From positions 186,001 through 250,000 of the forward strand of contig JAHLKF010000005.1 in assembly GCA_025558075.1 (NCBI GenBank): a stretch of 64,000 bases of DNA, written 5' to 3'. Position 1 is the stretch's first letter, and the number at the start of each line of letters is the position of its first letter. The notes under the pieces were generated by a model that did no database searches, was not told where the DNA came from, and worked only from the letters and a program-made list of their open reading frames with translations. This document shows positions 1 to 11,755 of this stretch, piece after piece. The translations under genes were made by a program, and so were the position numbers. This DNA comes from Gaertneriomyces semiglobifer (Eukaryota > Chytridiomycota > Chytridiomycetes > Spizellomycetales > Spizellomycetaceae).

Positions 1-56
1 GCGCATATTAACGAGATGTTCTACCACTCGTAACAGCATTCGGTGATGCACCCAAG

Positions 57-3000
57 ATGTGGGATGTGTTTCAGAGTCAAATCATGACACTTCTACGCAA
101 CGGTTTTAACCGTGAACAGCTACTACAACTTGGCTTGGGTCGAATCGTCTTGGACAAATATGTAGCTGATGATGGCAACGGAAGACTCCTGTCGACTGAG
201 CCGCTACCGGAACATGCGTTCATCACGACCGAACCTCAACCTTCCATTGACTCCAAGAATGCACTTCACATAGAATCTATCGATCCTCCTCTGACTTTGA
301 ATGGCGCGGTCACGTCAGCGATAGAACAGGCACCGCTGTTCGAGGAGGGATTCGGCAGCTCAAACGCTGTTTCAACCGGCACTTTGGCAGACGAAGAGCC
401 TTCTACCCCAGAAATGGATGTGGATTCTGATGATGACTTCATTACTATGGTAGATGGTGCATGGGAGACGGTGAAAGCTAATCCGCTCTTGGCCGAGCCA
501 TCGCCACGGTCAAGCAACGCGACAGAGGCTGATGTGGCCTCGCAGTATATTGTTGCCAGACCAAAACCATTCATTCAGCAGCGGCAAATGAGCTATGTCA
601 TTGATCTGAGTGATTCTGAAGATGAAGACCACGGTGCAGCGGTTGCAATGGGAGGTACTCACATACAGTCAAGTGACGCCACGATAGCTCAAAGAATGGC
701 CGAAATTGAGTTGCAAAAGCGGATGCTGGAAGAGAAACTTCGAGAAATGGCTGCTCGTAGGAAAAAGCGTTCGCAGAATGAAGGTCACGAGCCTGTCCGT
801 ACGGAGATGGGCGAAAAAAGAAACGGCGAAAGTCCTTCGAAGCTCCATTATGAGGCAATTCACAGTACTGAGGCACAGGCGAACTTCCCAACCTCAACAG
901 AGGGTGGGGGAGGTGGATCCCAAATGGAAGAGGATCACCAGACTCTTTCGCGGTCAGAGTTGCCGCTGATTGAAACCTCCGTTAATGCCACAGAAGTAAA
1001 CATCTCTGGCATTGAAGAAGAGATGGATCGTGTCTTCGAAGAAATTTCTACAAGGGTTCGTGAGCTTAGAGAAGCTCAATCTTCGCTTGTTGAGTCCGAA
1101 CGGAAACTTAGCGAGGTTAAACAGCTCATTGATCAACAACGAGCCGTCGTCCAGACATGCTCTCAGGCCGCACAGGACTTGGCTTCGCGACTAGCATCAC
1201 TTCATACGGAGATAACTACCAAAGGATTAACGCTAGTGACTTTGCAAGAGCGTTTGAGTGGGAAGGGAAGAGAACTGCTATCATTACCATCTCAGGCTGA
1301 TGCCCTTGGCGAAAAATCGAAACCAGGAATGCCTGAGACGAACACTCACCCGTTCCCAAGTGCAGATGAAAATCACATTTCGGAACGACAGGTATTGGAC
1401 GCCGGCTCACCAGCACATTCTCTCCTCACTTCTTTGGTTGAAGAAGTTTTACATGATGGGTACATATCGGTAGAAGACTTACCTTCGATGAAGCAAGGCG
1501 CATCACTGGAACAGCTCCATAGACTCCTCCATGCATTGAAGTGGACAGAAGAACCTACTGTGGAGCCGCTGCGTACATTTCCGTCAGGCATTCTACGTCA
1601 CCCGTCTGAAATCGCGACGGTGAGGGATGTTTTGGCCAACGTGACCGCTGCAGCGTCCGATAGCGACGCAATTACTGAAGACTCCGCATCGTCGGTAATG
1701 CTATGGTAAATTTCGTAGAATTCCAGAACATCTGCTTATTTACGCATGTAGACCCGACGGGACGCATCTGTGACCACCAACCCCAGCACCTTTGTTCCCT
1801 ACACTAGTACGCTGCAAGGATTTCGATCATTTCGTGTTGATGACGACTCCGGTGGATATCACAGATCATTGACGTACTCTACGACACTCGATCCAAAGAA
1901 ACAATTCTGCCATGATGAACTGGAAGGAGGTAGCTGTTTAAATGCCAAGTGCACGGCACAACACCTTCGCGACGTACGACGGACCGGTAATAGTAACATA
2001 TACTGTGGTCAAGTGAATTTCTCCTGCTCATGTGGCTTCCTCCTTTCCTAGTGCCTGGCAGCTCCGACGCAGTGCATAGTGCCAAAGAACCGCTGTTGAT
2101 GCCGAATTTCATCGACAGAAGGGATGGGGCTAACGTCACCGTCAATGCGACGCCTGTGCAGAACGGCATGAATCCACAAAGAAGAATCCCAACCCAACAA
2201 ACCACGCTCGACAGGTTACGACTTCCATCGACTGGCCAATTGGCGACAGGACTGTCGAGTCATGTTCCAAGAGGTGACATACCCACTGTGCAAGCTAGTG
2301 GATCTGATGGGCAGCTTTCATCTTCAGATGGCGTGCTACGCAAATTCATTCCACCAGCAGCTGTTATAACGTCTGGCTGGGCTCGCATGTTGGAAGCCGA
2401 GCACCAACGCCCGTCGCGTTACTATGAGATGCCCTCGTCAGACACTGACGCCGAATTGTTAGTCAGAAGGCATCCGCGCAATGTACAGTATTGGTTAAGG
2501 TACGCCGTTGACATGTTGCCGGAAATAACCATTGAGGATTTGCAAAGAAGTTCAAGCGATTTGAACAAGTCGCTCCATGTGCTATCTCGTGCCCTTCAGG
2601 CGAACAGAAACTCGGAGGTTCTGTGGTCATTCTATATGGAGCTATACAGTCGCCGCGCATCTTCAGATGAAGTCCGCGCGTCTTTCCATCAGGCCCTTGA
2701 CTTTGTGCCATGCAGTGAACGATTACTGTGGCAATGGTACTCGTGGGAGGCAACCATAGATGGGAAAACGGCTGCTTCGCAGAGGTTCCTTCGCTCTGTT
2801 TTGTTGTCGTCTCAAGCCACCCTACCAAGTAGGTCCGCCTTTTAATCACCAGTGGTCCTCTGCACCTGTAACCTTGTCTGGTATTTTTTCAGGTGTCATG
2901 GATGCGGTGCTGCAACTTTGCAAACTTTCCATACAACGTGGAGACTGGAAGGCTGCCGAGGGCACCCTTCGCACTTTTCTTACGGTCAAGTCTCCTCGCG

Positions 3001-4752
3001 ACTTTACGGATCCTCTAGAACATTTAGATTTTTCGCAACAAACCAGCCATCCAGAACAAGTTATTATTCATCAAACCCTGGCTTACCGGATTCTCTCGGA
3101 GTCAGATGCGTGTCAGATGTGGCTCCATTATATTCACCTGATCACCTTTGATCGTTTCCCAGAGGGGATGACAGTGGAGTATCCTTATGATTATCTGACC
3201 AGTCGCACACTCTTTCAAATATCCTGGTCAAATCCGGCTTGGCCATCTAATAACACGGACCGTATCCGCCGCCTGTGCAGGATCTTCGACCAACTGCTCA
3301 GCTCCTGGTGCCCTCCAGATTCTACCCATTGTCCCAAAAGTATTCCAATTATCGTGCGAAACTACTGCATGTTATTGAAGCAGACTGGCGCCGATTCGCC
3401 AACCTTGAAGACTATTCTAACCCCATTGTCCCAGAGGTACCCGAATGAGAGCTATTTTCGAGTCCTAGAGGTGCACGTGCTACAGGTGAGTGTTGCTGGT
3501 TCCCAGGTTCTAAGTGTCATCTGACGCGATCTTCTTTAAGGCATTTGGATCATCGCAGCAAGCATTAGGTTCCACGCTGACTGCGGCTTCAAAGTTGCCG
3601 TCCGACCCGTCTGAGTGGAACTACGCGGTAAACGTTGCTTTGACGACCGGTAACAGAGAGAAAGCAGTACAGAGCTTGATTCGCTGTGCGCGTGCCCAAT
3701 TCGTGGAGGTCGCTGATGTGAGTTAAATGGAGTTGGATAGGCAAGACGACGATCGTTAGTCAACCGCGCTCATGTGTTTCATTGCAGAGGCTTGATCGAC
3801 CAGAGGATGCTCTCGAGTTATATGAACGGGTACTTTTTAACCGCGCTGACTATCAAGGAAAGCTAGCTCTGCATCCAGTTCGCCCAAGAGCCGAATCACA
3901 AGGGAATGTGTTTCTTTGGTTAAATTATTTGATACTGCTGGTTCTTGAGCACGCTTCTACGGACACTCTGCAAGGAGTATTTACCGCTGCAATTGGGTCC
4001 GTTAAGGACACCGCCGGAAAGCAGCTCCTCTGGCTTGAGTATGCCGCGCCCTCCGTTATCAAGCTATCGTCACAAACCCTAACGCTTTAATGGTACAGTT
4101 ACCTTCAATGTGAAGTTGCTACATGGAGATCGGATACGTCAGACAAAAGTTGGTTGAGGGGCATTTTGGCAGTCGCAGCGAGAGCCTTGGGTGATGAACG
4201 GATGTCGTTGATGGAGTCTGCCATTTTGACTGCAAAAGCGGATGACACGGACTTCACCAAGCCTGTCGCCGCAAAGGTTGGATTTCACGCTGATTATCTG
4301 ATATTTTACGTTACTAACCGGGCCAAAGGACTGTCGCTTCGCCCGGGATGTTTTAAAGCTTCTGCTACCGGCCTTGATGAGAGAACCTTCGGACATCACG
4401 GCGATTTTAATGCATCCACAAATGGAGCTTTGTTTGTCACCGAGGTTTGATTCGTTTGTGGAATTGGCAGAACCGGTATTAAGTGTTCCTGTTTAGCATT
4501 GCCAGAGCGCTGTTCGAAGACGGCCACATGGCACTATCTCAAGCCCTGCTGCATAAATACCTCAAGCGCCACCCAGCCGATCGACAATCCTGGCGAATGT
4601 GGGTTGGCGAGTAGTTTAACACTGTGGGTGTGACGCTCACGTTTTTCCTGTTCGGCAGTATCGTCTTGTTAGAACTGTACCATGGCTCCGCGGGGCGGGC
4701 CAAGACCTTATACAATATACCACATAACAGCTATTTGTCGCCGTGCGCCTAA
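57..4752 (+). CDS. ZFC3H1/Red1-type zinc-finger and HAT-repeat protein
   Basis: Likely scaffold that hands polyadenylated nuclear RNA to the exosome, as animal ZFC3H1 (PAXT) and fission-yeast Red1 (MTREC) do. Ten exons fit one frame: 57-1694, 1752-1986, 2052-2828, 2893-3485, 3541-3717, 3788-4038, 4099-4276, 4329-4444, 4497-4610 and 4659-4752, giving about 1390 aa. Exon 1 is acidic and Ser-rich, with a Lys/Arg-rich coiled coil near residues 208-240 and another near 320-400. Exon 2 carries the family zinc finger, with Cys-x7-Cys-x5-Cys-x3-His spacing around FCHDELEGGSCLNAKC. Exons 3-10 encode helical HAT-type repeats with recurrent W-x-x-Y/W positions (LWSFYMELY, LWQWYSWE, MWLHYIHL, GSAGRAKTLYNIP). 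The ATG at 57 follows an in-frame stop at 9-11. A 3' splice-like tract at 21-36 means an upstream exon cannot be excluded. Its stop is 82 bp from the convergent GT17 stop. Confidence 0.82.
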
Positions 4753-4833
4753 AGTCGGTTGGGTTTCAGCGAGTTAAAAGATTTCTTCTCGAACCTGGCG
4801 CTGCGTTGGCGCTGAGAGGCGGGTTACATTTGG

Positions 4834-6127
4834 TCAGTGGTCATGATCGTCGTGGTCCTGTTTACGCAGGCAGCCTCCTGGTAGTAAGAAGCGGAAATGG
4901 TCGGGATGGAGAAGCACATAGCTCGGCAAGTGGACGGCAGAAAATGACTTTTCGGGCTTTCGATTAGACCAAATTTCCGTGTAGGATTGGGACGTTGGCA
5001 GCATTTCAAAAGTGTCCACGCCGTCGCATAAGATTTGCTGAAGTCTGTCCCTCATCGAAAGCCGCCGATCACGCACTGGGACGGAGTCAGGGTACAAACT
5101 CTCATTGGACATATAATTCTCAAGGTAGCGAAAGCATGCGACACAGTGCCATCCTGCGTCAGCTAAAATGTCACTTGCTTCGCGAGGTTGAATGTAGTTG
5201 GTCCCGCCTAAGAATTGGTGAACTGCTAGAAGCAAACTGAACTTGTGGCCGTAAGAAAACTCGAAAGAATATAGGTACGTGTGGAGTTGTAAGGCCAGAG
5301 TTGAAGGCATATCTGCGCAGGCTTTGAACAGATTGGCGGTGTGCCTAGACGGAAGTTCGTCAACGTCTGATGCGATGACCCAATCTCCCGGGTTCACACC
5401 TCCTGTGGCGAGCAGTTGATTCAATTGCATTTTCACATAGTTCTACGTGAGCGGTTAAGTGAGCGAACTGTCATGTAACTCCACAAAACATCTCCGTTGC
5501 GACTGGAAGGAATAAATGCTACCTCAAGGTCCGCTGGATTGCCATCTTCGCCCACCGAGGGCATTGAAACAACCCTGTGTACAATCTTGCCTCGCGCAAA
5601 CGCGAAACGTTCCTTGTTTTTCTCATAGAAGAGATCTTTAGGAGCGCCATCGTATGAAGCATCAGTTTCCAGTATGAAAAATGTGTCAACGACGGGAAAT
5701 AGTTCACGTAGGCGAATTTCAAGCATATCCAAGTCGAAACTGTACATGTATGCCAGAGTATTAGTAGACGATTGATTGTGTTGCCGTTGCTGCTCTGCCG
5801 CCAGTACCGAGGGATGGCGCTCTGCAGCCAAATGTCCACAATTTACCTAAAGATGATGGCGTCAAAGAGCTTGGGAGATGTGGCACTTGTTGTGTTTGCC
5901 ACACTCCAGCCATGCAAGGCACATATTTGGTCGACGGGTAGACCCTCAGCGTAGTAATGAGTCAAGATGTTCGCAGGCTCTCCAACAAACCCCCAAGGGC
6001 TGTGAACGTTTGTGAGATTTTCCCACACATTCTGGCCATAAAGTAAGCTCCAAACAACCAGGACGGTAAGGACAATGGCAGCAATCTTCAATCCGGCCTT
6101 TCCTTGTCGCATAAATGGAAGCACCAT
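4834..6127 (-). CDS. GT17 family beta-1,4-N-acetylglucosaminyltransferase-like protein
   Basis: Glycosyltransferase family 17, the family of animal MGAT3, which adds the bisecting GlcNAc to N-glycan mannose. Three exons read on the minus strand: 6127-5847, 5739-5490 and 5442-4834. The start gives a short cytosolic tail, then one hydrophobic segment (LKIAAIVLTVLVVW, about residues 11-30). This is the type II membrane topology of Golgi transferases. The GT17 core follows: FDLDMLEIRLREL, the VVDTFFILETD strand, and the DxD-like metal/nucleotide motif ASDVDELPSR, then GWHCVACFRYLENY. The first splice is secure (AG|GTAAAT to TACAG with a CTAAT branch-like site). The second intron (about 47 bp, donor GTTTTG) is chosen because it restores the frame and is less certain. 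The acceptor sugar and linkage cannot be read from sequence. Confidence 0.85.
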
Positions 6128-6443
6128 TGAGAGGCAGCAATCTACGGACGTTGCGTCTGGCTGCTCAACACGAACAATTGACAGTTTTTCAAAGTTATCA
6201 GCGACGAGGATCTGCGAAGTTGAAATCGATATCACACATGTCACGTGACAAGACATTATGTCATGACGGAGACTGTGCCACACACGCGTCGTGCTCATCA
6301 TCGCCGGATCATTTTCCCCTCGCATTTTTTCGCAATTTGCTGCTCTGCTGCGATCCTTTTATTTACTTTGGATCGTTAAGCAACGTGCCCGCCCGTCTTC
6401 CACGACGATAGTGGCATGACGTCGGTTTGTCCCGGACGTGAGG

Positions 6444-6450
6444 TATAAAA
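6444..6450 (+). promoter_or_regulatory. TATA box of the amylomaltase gene
   Basis: TATAAAA lies 94 bp upstream of the ATG at 6544 and is followed by a pyrimidine-rich stretch (tcccctctctctctc) typical of a transcription start in compact genomes. It sits in the 416 bp divergent spacer shared with the GT17 gene. Confidence 0.6.
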
Positions 6451-6543
6451 GGCGTGGTCCCCTCTCTCTCTCGAGGATCTTCTCGTCTTGGTTGTTCAAT
6501 TCGCTTAGTACCGATACTTTCCAGTTTGATCATATTACTATCA

Positions 6544-8311
6544 ATGCCTACTACAAGAGCAAAAACAAGAGATTTAATCCCCTCGTCGACGGTGCTGCCG
6601 CGTTGCAGCGGTGTTTTATGCCATGTCACTTCTCTGCCAAGTAAGCATGGCGTGGGCGATATCGGCAAAGCAAGTATGTGGTTCCTGGACTGGCTACATT
6701 CCGCTGGTCAGACAATATGGCAATTTCTTCCCCTCAACCCTCATGGATACGCCGGGAGCCCGTATGGCACATCTAGCGCCATGGCCGCGGACCCGATCTT
6801 GATCTCGCTAGAGGTACGTGGAACACCATAACTTTCTACCGACATCGGCTGGTGTTGATGTCTGGAACTCTGTAAAGCCTTTAGTACAAGCCGGACTTCT
6901 CAAGTCAAAAGAATTGCAAGCGCTGGAGGATCTCCCCACACTTGAAGTCGATTACAAACGGGTAACCACGCTCAAGCGCCAAGCGCTGCGACTGGCAAGG
7001 AATCGCTTTAGAAATGGCGAAGGAGTCAAAGAGGTACTGGAGAATTGGACTAGCGCCATTGACGAGTTTGTCCTCTCGGAGGGCCCGGACTGGTTGGACG
7101 ATTATGCTTTATTTCAAGCTCTCAGGGAAAAAGAAGCCAAGCCATGGGTAGAATGGCCCAGTGATCTCCGGGACAGAAAGCCAGGCGCTTTGCTCAAAGC
7201 GCGACAAGAGCTTGCTGACGATATTGATGAGCACGTCTTTTGTCAGTTTCTGTTCGACCAGCAGTGGGCCAAGGTTAGAAGCCGCGCTAAAGAGCTCGGC
7301 ATTAAACTCGTTGGAGATATTCCTATCTTCGTTGCCCATGATAGCGCTGACGTGTGGGCAAATCGCAAGCAATTCAAACTCGACAAGAACGGCAAGCAAC
7401 TCGTTCAAGCCGGAGTTCCCCCAGATTACTTCAGTGCCACTGGTCAGCTATGGGGTAACCCTGTATATGACTGGAAAGCCTTAGCCCAAAGCAAATACCA
7501 TTGGTGGGTTCTCCGATTCCGGCGAACACTCGCCCTCACAGACATTATTCGCATCGACCATTTCCGTGGATTTCAAGCAGCTTGGGAAGTACCGGCGGGA
7601 GAACCAACCGCCATGAACGGCGTGTGGGTTGATGGTCCTGGGGTATCCGTGTTCAAGGCCGTTGAGCAAGCTTTGGGATATAACCCGCCGGTCATTGCTG
7701 AAGATTTAGGCCTTATCACCGAAGAAGTGCACCGATTGCGTGATGCCTTGGGTTATCCAGGAATGAAAGTGTTGCAGTTCGCGTGGGGTGGCGATACTGG
7801 CTTCGATCCGAAAAATGATCATCTCCCACACAATCTCCCTCATCGCCGGTGCGTCTATTACACAGGAACTCATGACAACAATACCACACGTGGCTGGGCA
7901 ACAGAAGCCGCATCAGTGCAACGGAGAGGTGTCCGCAAGTACATAGGACGGCTACCTCCACCCCAAGACGATGACGGAGTCGCCATCGGCAAGCGGAAAC
8001 GTACCGACGACCATGCATCTGCTGAAGTGCGCCCAAAAGGTATTCTTGAGAATGTCCAGGACCATGACCAGGCCTTGGATGTCATCGAGACCGTATCCTG
8101 GGATTTTATTCGATTGGCTTTGGCATCTGTCGCGGATGTGGCCATCCTTCAATTGCAAGATGCCCTAGACCTCGGCGGAGAATGCCGCATGAACCTCCCT
8201 GCTACTGCTGAAGGTAATTGGAAATGGCGCGCTGAGGCCAGCAGCGTCAACCAGGATATAGCTGTACGGTTGCGGGATTTGACGGAGCTTTATGGTAGAC
8301 TGCCGTTGTAA
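6544..8311 (+). CDS. 4-alpha-glucanotransferase (amylomaltase, GH77)
   Basis: Disproportionating enzyme that moves alpha-1,4-glucan segments between maltooligosaccharides (bacterial MalQ, plant DPE1). Two exons, 6544-6813 and 6878-8311 (64 bp intron, phase 0), give about 567 aa. Family signatures appear in order: LPSKHGVGDIG near residue 33, the WQFLPLNPHGYAGSPYG substrate loop, and the nucleophile Asp in IIRIDHFRGF (about residue 313). The acid/base Glu lies in VIAEDLGLIT (about 363), followed by YTGTHDNNTTRGW (about 418). An extra charged insertion (near PPPQDDDGVAIGKRKR) sits between the barrel core and the C-terminal helices. No signal peptide is seen, so it is probably cytosolic. Most fungi degrade glycogen with the bifunctional debranching enzyme Gdb1 rather than GH77, so this gene is unusual in a fungus (see findings). 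Function is well supported; physiological role is inferred. Confidence 0.93.
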
Positions 8312-8730
8312 CTTGTAATAATCCTTGCAAGTCGTGTCGCGTTTGTAGAGCCTGCGTATGCATGCGATTAAACCAGAAACAGAAGCAATGCACTGTATCC
8401 GAGAATGAATAAGACATAACTGTCGCTGAGGTCAACCTGCTCCTAGTCTTCCAGCAACGCTGAGTTGCTCTGGAGACGCTTTGTGCCTTCCATAATGATT
8501 TCCAGACCCACGCAGTTGGAACCTACCAAATCTTTTCAGGCTAACCGACAGTCACATATTCCCCTGCTTCCACAATGGTCAGAGTCACAAAATCGGTTCA
8601 AAGATGCTAGTGGCACCAGGTACGAGTATGCTGCATATCATGTGCTGTCTTCACGTTTGATGTCTTGGATCACACTAATCCGGGCCATCCTACACTTAGA
8701 AGTTTGGGCAGAGCTTACTCCGCAAAAGGT
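8312..8730. other. intergenic region, 419 bp
   Basis: Lies between the amylomaltase stop and the WD40 start. It must contain the 3' end of one gene and the promoter of the next. The frame of the WD40 gene is open back to about 8665 but has no ATG before 8731. I see no other gene or clear regulatory motif. Confidence 0.5.
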
Positions 8731-11340
8731 ATGGCCGACGAGACCTCTCCCCATGATGTTCCAAATATTACAATAACTGCCCCGCCATCTCCGGTGCGGA
8801 ATCCGTCCTTCGTGCCGTCGCATGCGCAAGTTACTGTGCGGACTAGCATGGATCCCCTGAGCGACCACTTACAGGACTTGGCCGGAGATGCTTTCTCTAC
8901 CGCTTTGCTACATGCTGCTCCCGGTAGCGTCAGCGGAGACTCTTTAGACGATGCAGAGGAGTCTGAATCGAGCAGAGAATTGAGAATGGGTGAAGAGAGT
9001 GCCCCTTCAACAGCTAGCGCAACGCAAGGAAAGCACAAAGTGCAGTCCTTTTTCCAACGATTTCGGAAGGATAGACGCACGGCATCGGACTCTCCAAAGG
9101 AAACGGAAACATCGGAACTGGATCTGGAAGGGAGATGGCTAAATGATGCTGATGATGACAGCGCTAACGTAGAGTCCGTGAAATCTAAAATCAACCGAAA
9201 AGCCAAGAGGCAATTTGAAAATCTCGCACGCATGCAAGTTTTGGGCACCCCAGCTTTTTTCTCAAATGACTCGTCCGAATCCCTCACCAACGATCTAGCG
9301 CACGTCCTAGATGAGGAGGATGCTGAGATTCGAGGGCCTGTGTGGGCACTGAGGTTCAGTGCCGACGGGCGCTATCTTGCCCAGGGCGGCCAAGATGGGA
9401 TATTGCGGGTGTGGCGTGTGGTCGCAGCAACTGGCCCCCAACTGGGTAAAGTACCACGAAAGGATCTGCCCGCATCCGGGATGCGATCAGATGCACCAAC
9501 TTTCTTGGCAAAAACTGCGGACGCTGCTTCAGAGGCCATGAAGAAATACTCTCGTCGTAGTAGCGCACAAGGGGCGCCAGACTCATCGTCTACGCACTCG
9601 ACTCACACTCGCGAGTCATCTCGGACAGGTGGCGATTTGAGCATTTTCGAACAGCGGCCGTATAGAATTTTCCGAGGGCACTCGGGTCCCATTCTCGACA
9701 TATCATGGTCTCGGAACGGATTCATTGCCTCCGCATCTATGGATAAAACCGTGCGAATATGGCATACTGAGCGATCTGAATGCCTGTGTTGTTTTATGCA
9801 TAAAGGCTGCGTCACCAGCGTACGATTCCATCCCACTGACGACCGCTACGTGCTCACTGGTTCACTTGACTCTCGCGTCAGAGTTTGGTCTTTGGAGGAC
9901 AAGCGGGTCTGTGCTTGGAACGAGATGCCGAATGGCAGCTACGTGACCGCTGTGTCCTTTACAAGGGACGGGTCATTATGTGTTGCCGGCACATTTACTG
10001 GCGACTGCATCTTTTACGAGTTTGACGGCCTGAAGTATAATACTCAGATTCAAGTACGATCAACTAGAGACAAGCTTGCGAAGCGCACGAAAATTACTGG
10101 CATTGAGCCATTACCATGCCCTCGCGGGGGTGAGGAACGCCTGCTGGTGACCTCGAATGATTCACGGGTCAGGCTGTACAACGTGCGCGATAAAAGCCTT
10201 CATCGCAAATACCGCGGTCTTGAGTGCCGTGCATCACAAATTAAGGCCTCTTTTTCGGACGATGGGATATTCATAATATCAGGATCCGAGGATAAGCAGA
10301 TTTACATCTGGAATACTTACCCTCCTGGCTGGCACAGCGGCACAGAGAATTATCATAAGCATGGACCGTTTAGTAGCATCATGCACTGGCAAAGTGATGT
10401 GAGCCGTAGCGCATCTTGGGAGAAGTTCTCAGCGTCGGATGAGGCTGTAACATGTGCAATCTTCGCCCCCAAAGAAACCAGGGATATACTGAATGGGATT
10501 TCGTCAGACAGTTCAGAGGCCAGCACGCCTGTTCAACAACCGAGCAGCATTCCTGAAGATACTCATGGAGCTATCATCGTCAGCGCGGACATGGCGGGGC
10601 GTCTCCGCGTATTTCAAAACACTCCTCATCAACATCTATCTGCTTCGACTCGCAGTTCGCGTGTTGTGAGCACAGCTTCCTTCGACGAGTCAATTTCGGT
10701 GTCAGAAGGTGGGGGAACTGAGTATGGCCTGCCCAAGGTACACAATGGTCCTGAGGGCAGCATTCTTCAACCCAAACCGCGCGGCATTAAAAGATCTGTC
10801 TCTGAGCTCGCCAATTATTCCAATCGCATGGTGCATGATCTGCCGAAGAGGTCCGTGACACCGCCGCACGATGTGAGAGCTCCCTCAACACGTTTGAAGA
10901 CCAACCCTAACCTATACGCGGACCTCCCCGAAACGTATTTCCCAGCACGCACATCGGTCTCGCGTGCCTCCAGACAGGAAGCGCGACGAGGATCGGCTCC
11001 AAGCGATTGTAGCTCATCAGCAACCTCGTCCATGCCAGAAGTGGCGGTTCCGTCCGATGAGGAAATGAACTTTGATGCGTTTGCCGAACGCGGTTCTGTG
11101 GGTAGTCGCCCGGTATCTGCACCCGAGGATCAGACAGATTCAACAAAGTACACGCCATCGAAAGCAATATCAGACGCCTATCGTACACACAGTAAACACA
11201 ATAGCATTGAGGAGGAAGATGAAGACAGTGATGAGGTTTGGGCTTGCCCCCGCTGCGGAAGCCGTGCGTTCAGTATGGCAAAACAGGCTGAGCGGCGAGT
11301 GAAATGCCTTGGTTGCGGAGTTGTTGTTGAGGTTAGCTAG
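8731..11340 (+). CDS. WDR44-like WD40-repeat protein with C-terminal zinc ribbon
   Basis: Single-exon protein of about 869 aa. After a disordered, Ser/Pro-rich N-terminus (about 1-190), WD repeats run from about residue 190 to 600. The clearest are VWALRFSADGRYLAQGGQDG, ISWSRNGFIASASMDKTVRIW, SVRFHPTDDRYVLTGSLDSRVRVW and IFIISGSEDKQIYIW. The order, with a long insert after the first repeat, matches WDR44/Dgr2-type proteins. WDR44 is a RAB11 effector in animals; fungal members are poorly understood. The far C-terminus holds two Cys-x2-Cys knuckles (WACPRCGSRAF and KCLGCGVV), a zinc ribbon I do not recall in WDR44. The first in-frame ATG (8731) is taken as start. Confidence 0.82.
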   Translation: MADETSPHDVPNITITAPPSPVRNPSFVPSHAQVTVRTSMDPLSDHLQDLAGDAFSTALLHAAPGSVSGDSLDDAEESESSRELRMGEESAPSTASATQGKHKVQSFFQRFRKDRRTASDSPKETETSELDLEGRWLNDADDDSANVESVKSKINRKAKRQFENLARMQVLGTPAFFSNDSSESLTNDLAHVLDEEDAEIRGPVWALRFSADGRYLAQGGQDGILRVWRVVAATGPQLGKVPRKDLPASGMRSDAPTFLAKTADAASEAMKKYSRRSSAQGAPDSSSTHSTHTRESSRTGGDLSIFEQRPYRIFRGHSGPILDISWSRNGFIASASMDKTVRIWHTERSECLCCFMHKGCVTSVRFHPTDDRYVLTGSLDSRVRVWSLEDKRVCAWNEMPNGSYVTAVSFTRDGSLCVAGTFTGDCIFYEFDGLKYNTQIQVRSTRDKLAKRTKITGIEPLPCPRGGEERLLVTSNDSRVRLYNVRDKSLHRKYRGLECRASQIKASFSDDGIFIISGSEDKQIYIWNTYPPGWHSGTENYHKHGPFSSIMHWQSDVSRSASWEKFSASDEAVTCAIFAPKETRDILNGISSDSSEASTPVQQPSSIPEDTHGAIIVSADMAGRLRVFQNTPHQHLSASTRSSRVVSTASFDESISVSEGGGTEYGLPKVHNGPEGSILQPKPRGIKRSVSELANYSNRMVHDLPKRSVTPPHDVRAPSTRLKTNPNLYADLPETYFPARTSVSRASRQEARRGSAPSDCSSSATSSMPEVAVPSDEEMNFDAFAERGSVGSRPVSAPEDQTDSTKYTPSKAISDAYRTHSKHNSIEEEDEDSDEVWACPRCGSRAFSMAKQAERRVKCLGCGVVVEVS

Positions 11341-11755
11341 CACGTATATCGCGACTTAGCCGCGTGCTCAGAGGGACGGTCGGACACCCTCGCATGACGA
11401 GCTACTGGGCATTACATATGACAGCAGAAGGACATAAAGTCCACCATTGAAATCCAATGTGTGCACCGGCACATGTTATCCTACTCTACTCTACTCTACT
11501 CTAATATCAAGAACCGCAACCCATCCGAGTTATACGAATCCTGCGATTTGAGGAAACTGTAGCGAGAGCGTCTTGTCGCGCTTTTAAACTGACGCGCCAG
11601 TGGCACAGCGTCGTCTGCGTGGGTTTGATTGTTCACGTGACTCGTTGAACGCGTGCGGGCATTTTGAGGATTCCTACGCGCCTTGGACGAGAGCTGATGA
11701 ATGTCATGATTGGGGACTGCCTTGATACTATAATCACATCAACAGAGTTGTAGAA
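11341..11755. other. intergenic region, 415 bp
   Basis: Separates two co-directional genes. It contains a pentanucleotide repeat (listed separately) and no ORF of note. Transcription signals for the giant downstream gene are presumably here, but no clear TATA box is seen. Confidence 0.5.
11481..11500. repeat. CTACT pentanucleotide microsatellite, 4 perfect units
   Basis: Four perfect CTACT copies at 11481-11500, followed by CTA. Non-coding; no function implied. Confidence 0.9.

Noticed and set aside
4280..4500. Apparent frameshift near the end of the ZFC3H1-type gene
   Set aside because: Resolved as two short introns (4277-4328 and 4445-4496). The spliced reading gives a continuous helical protein.
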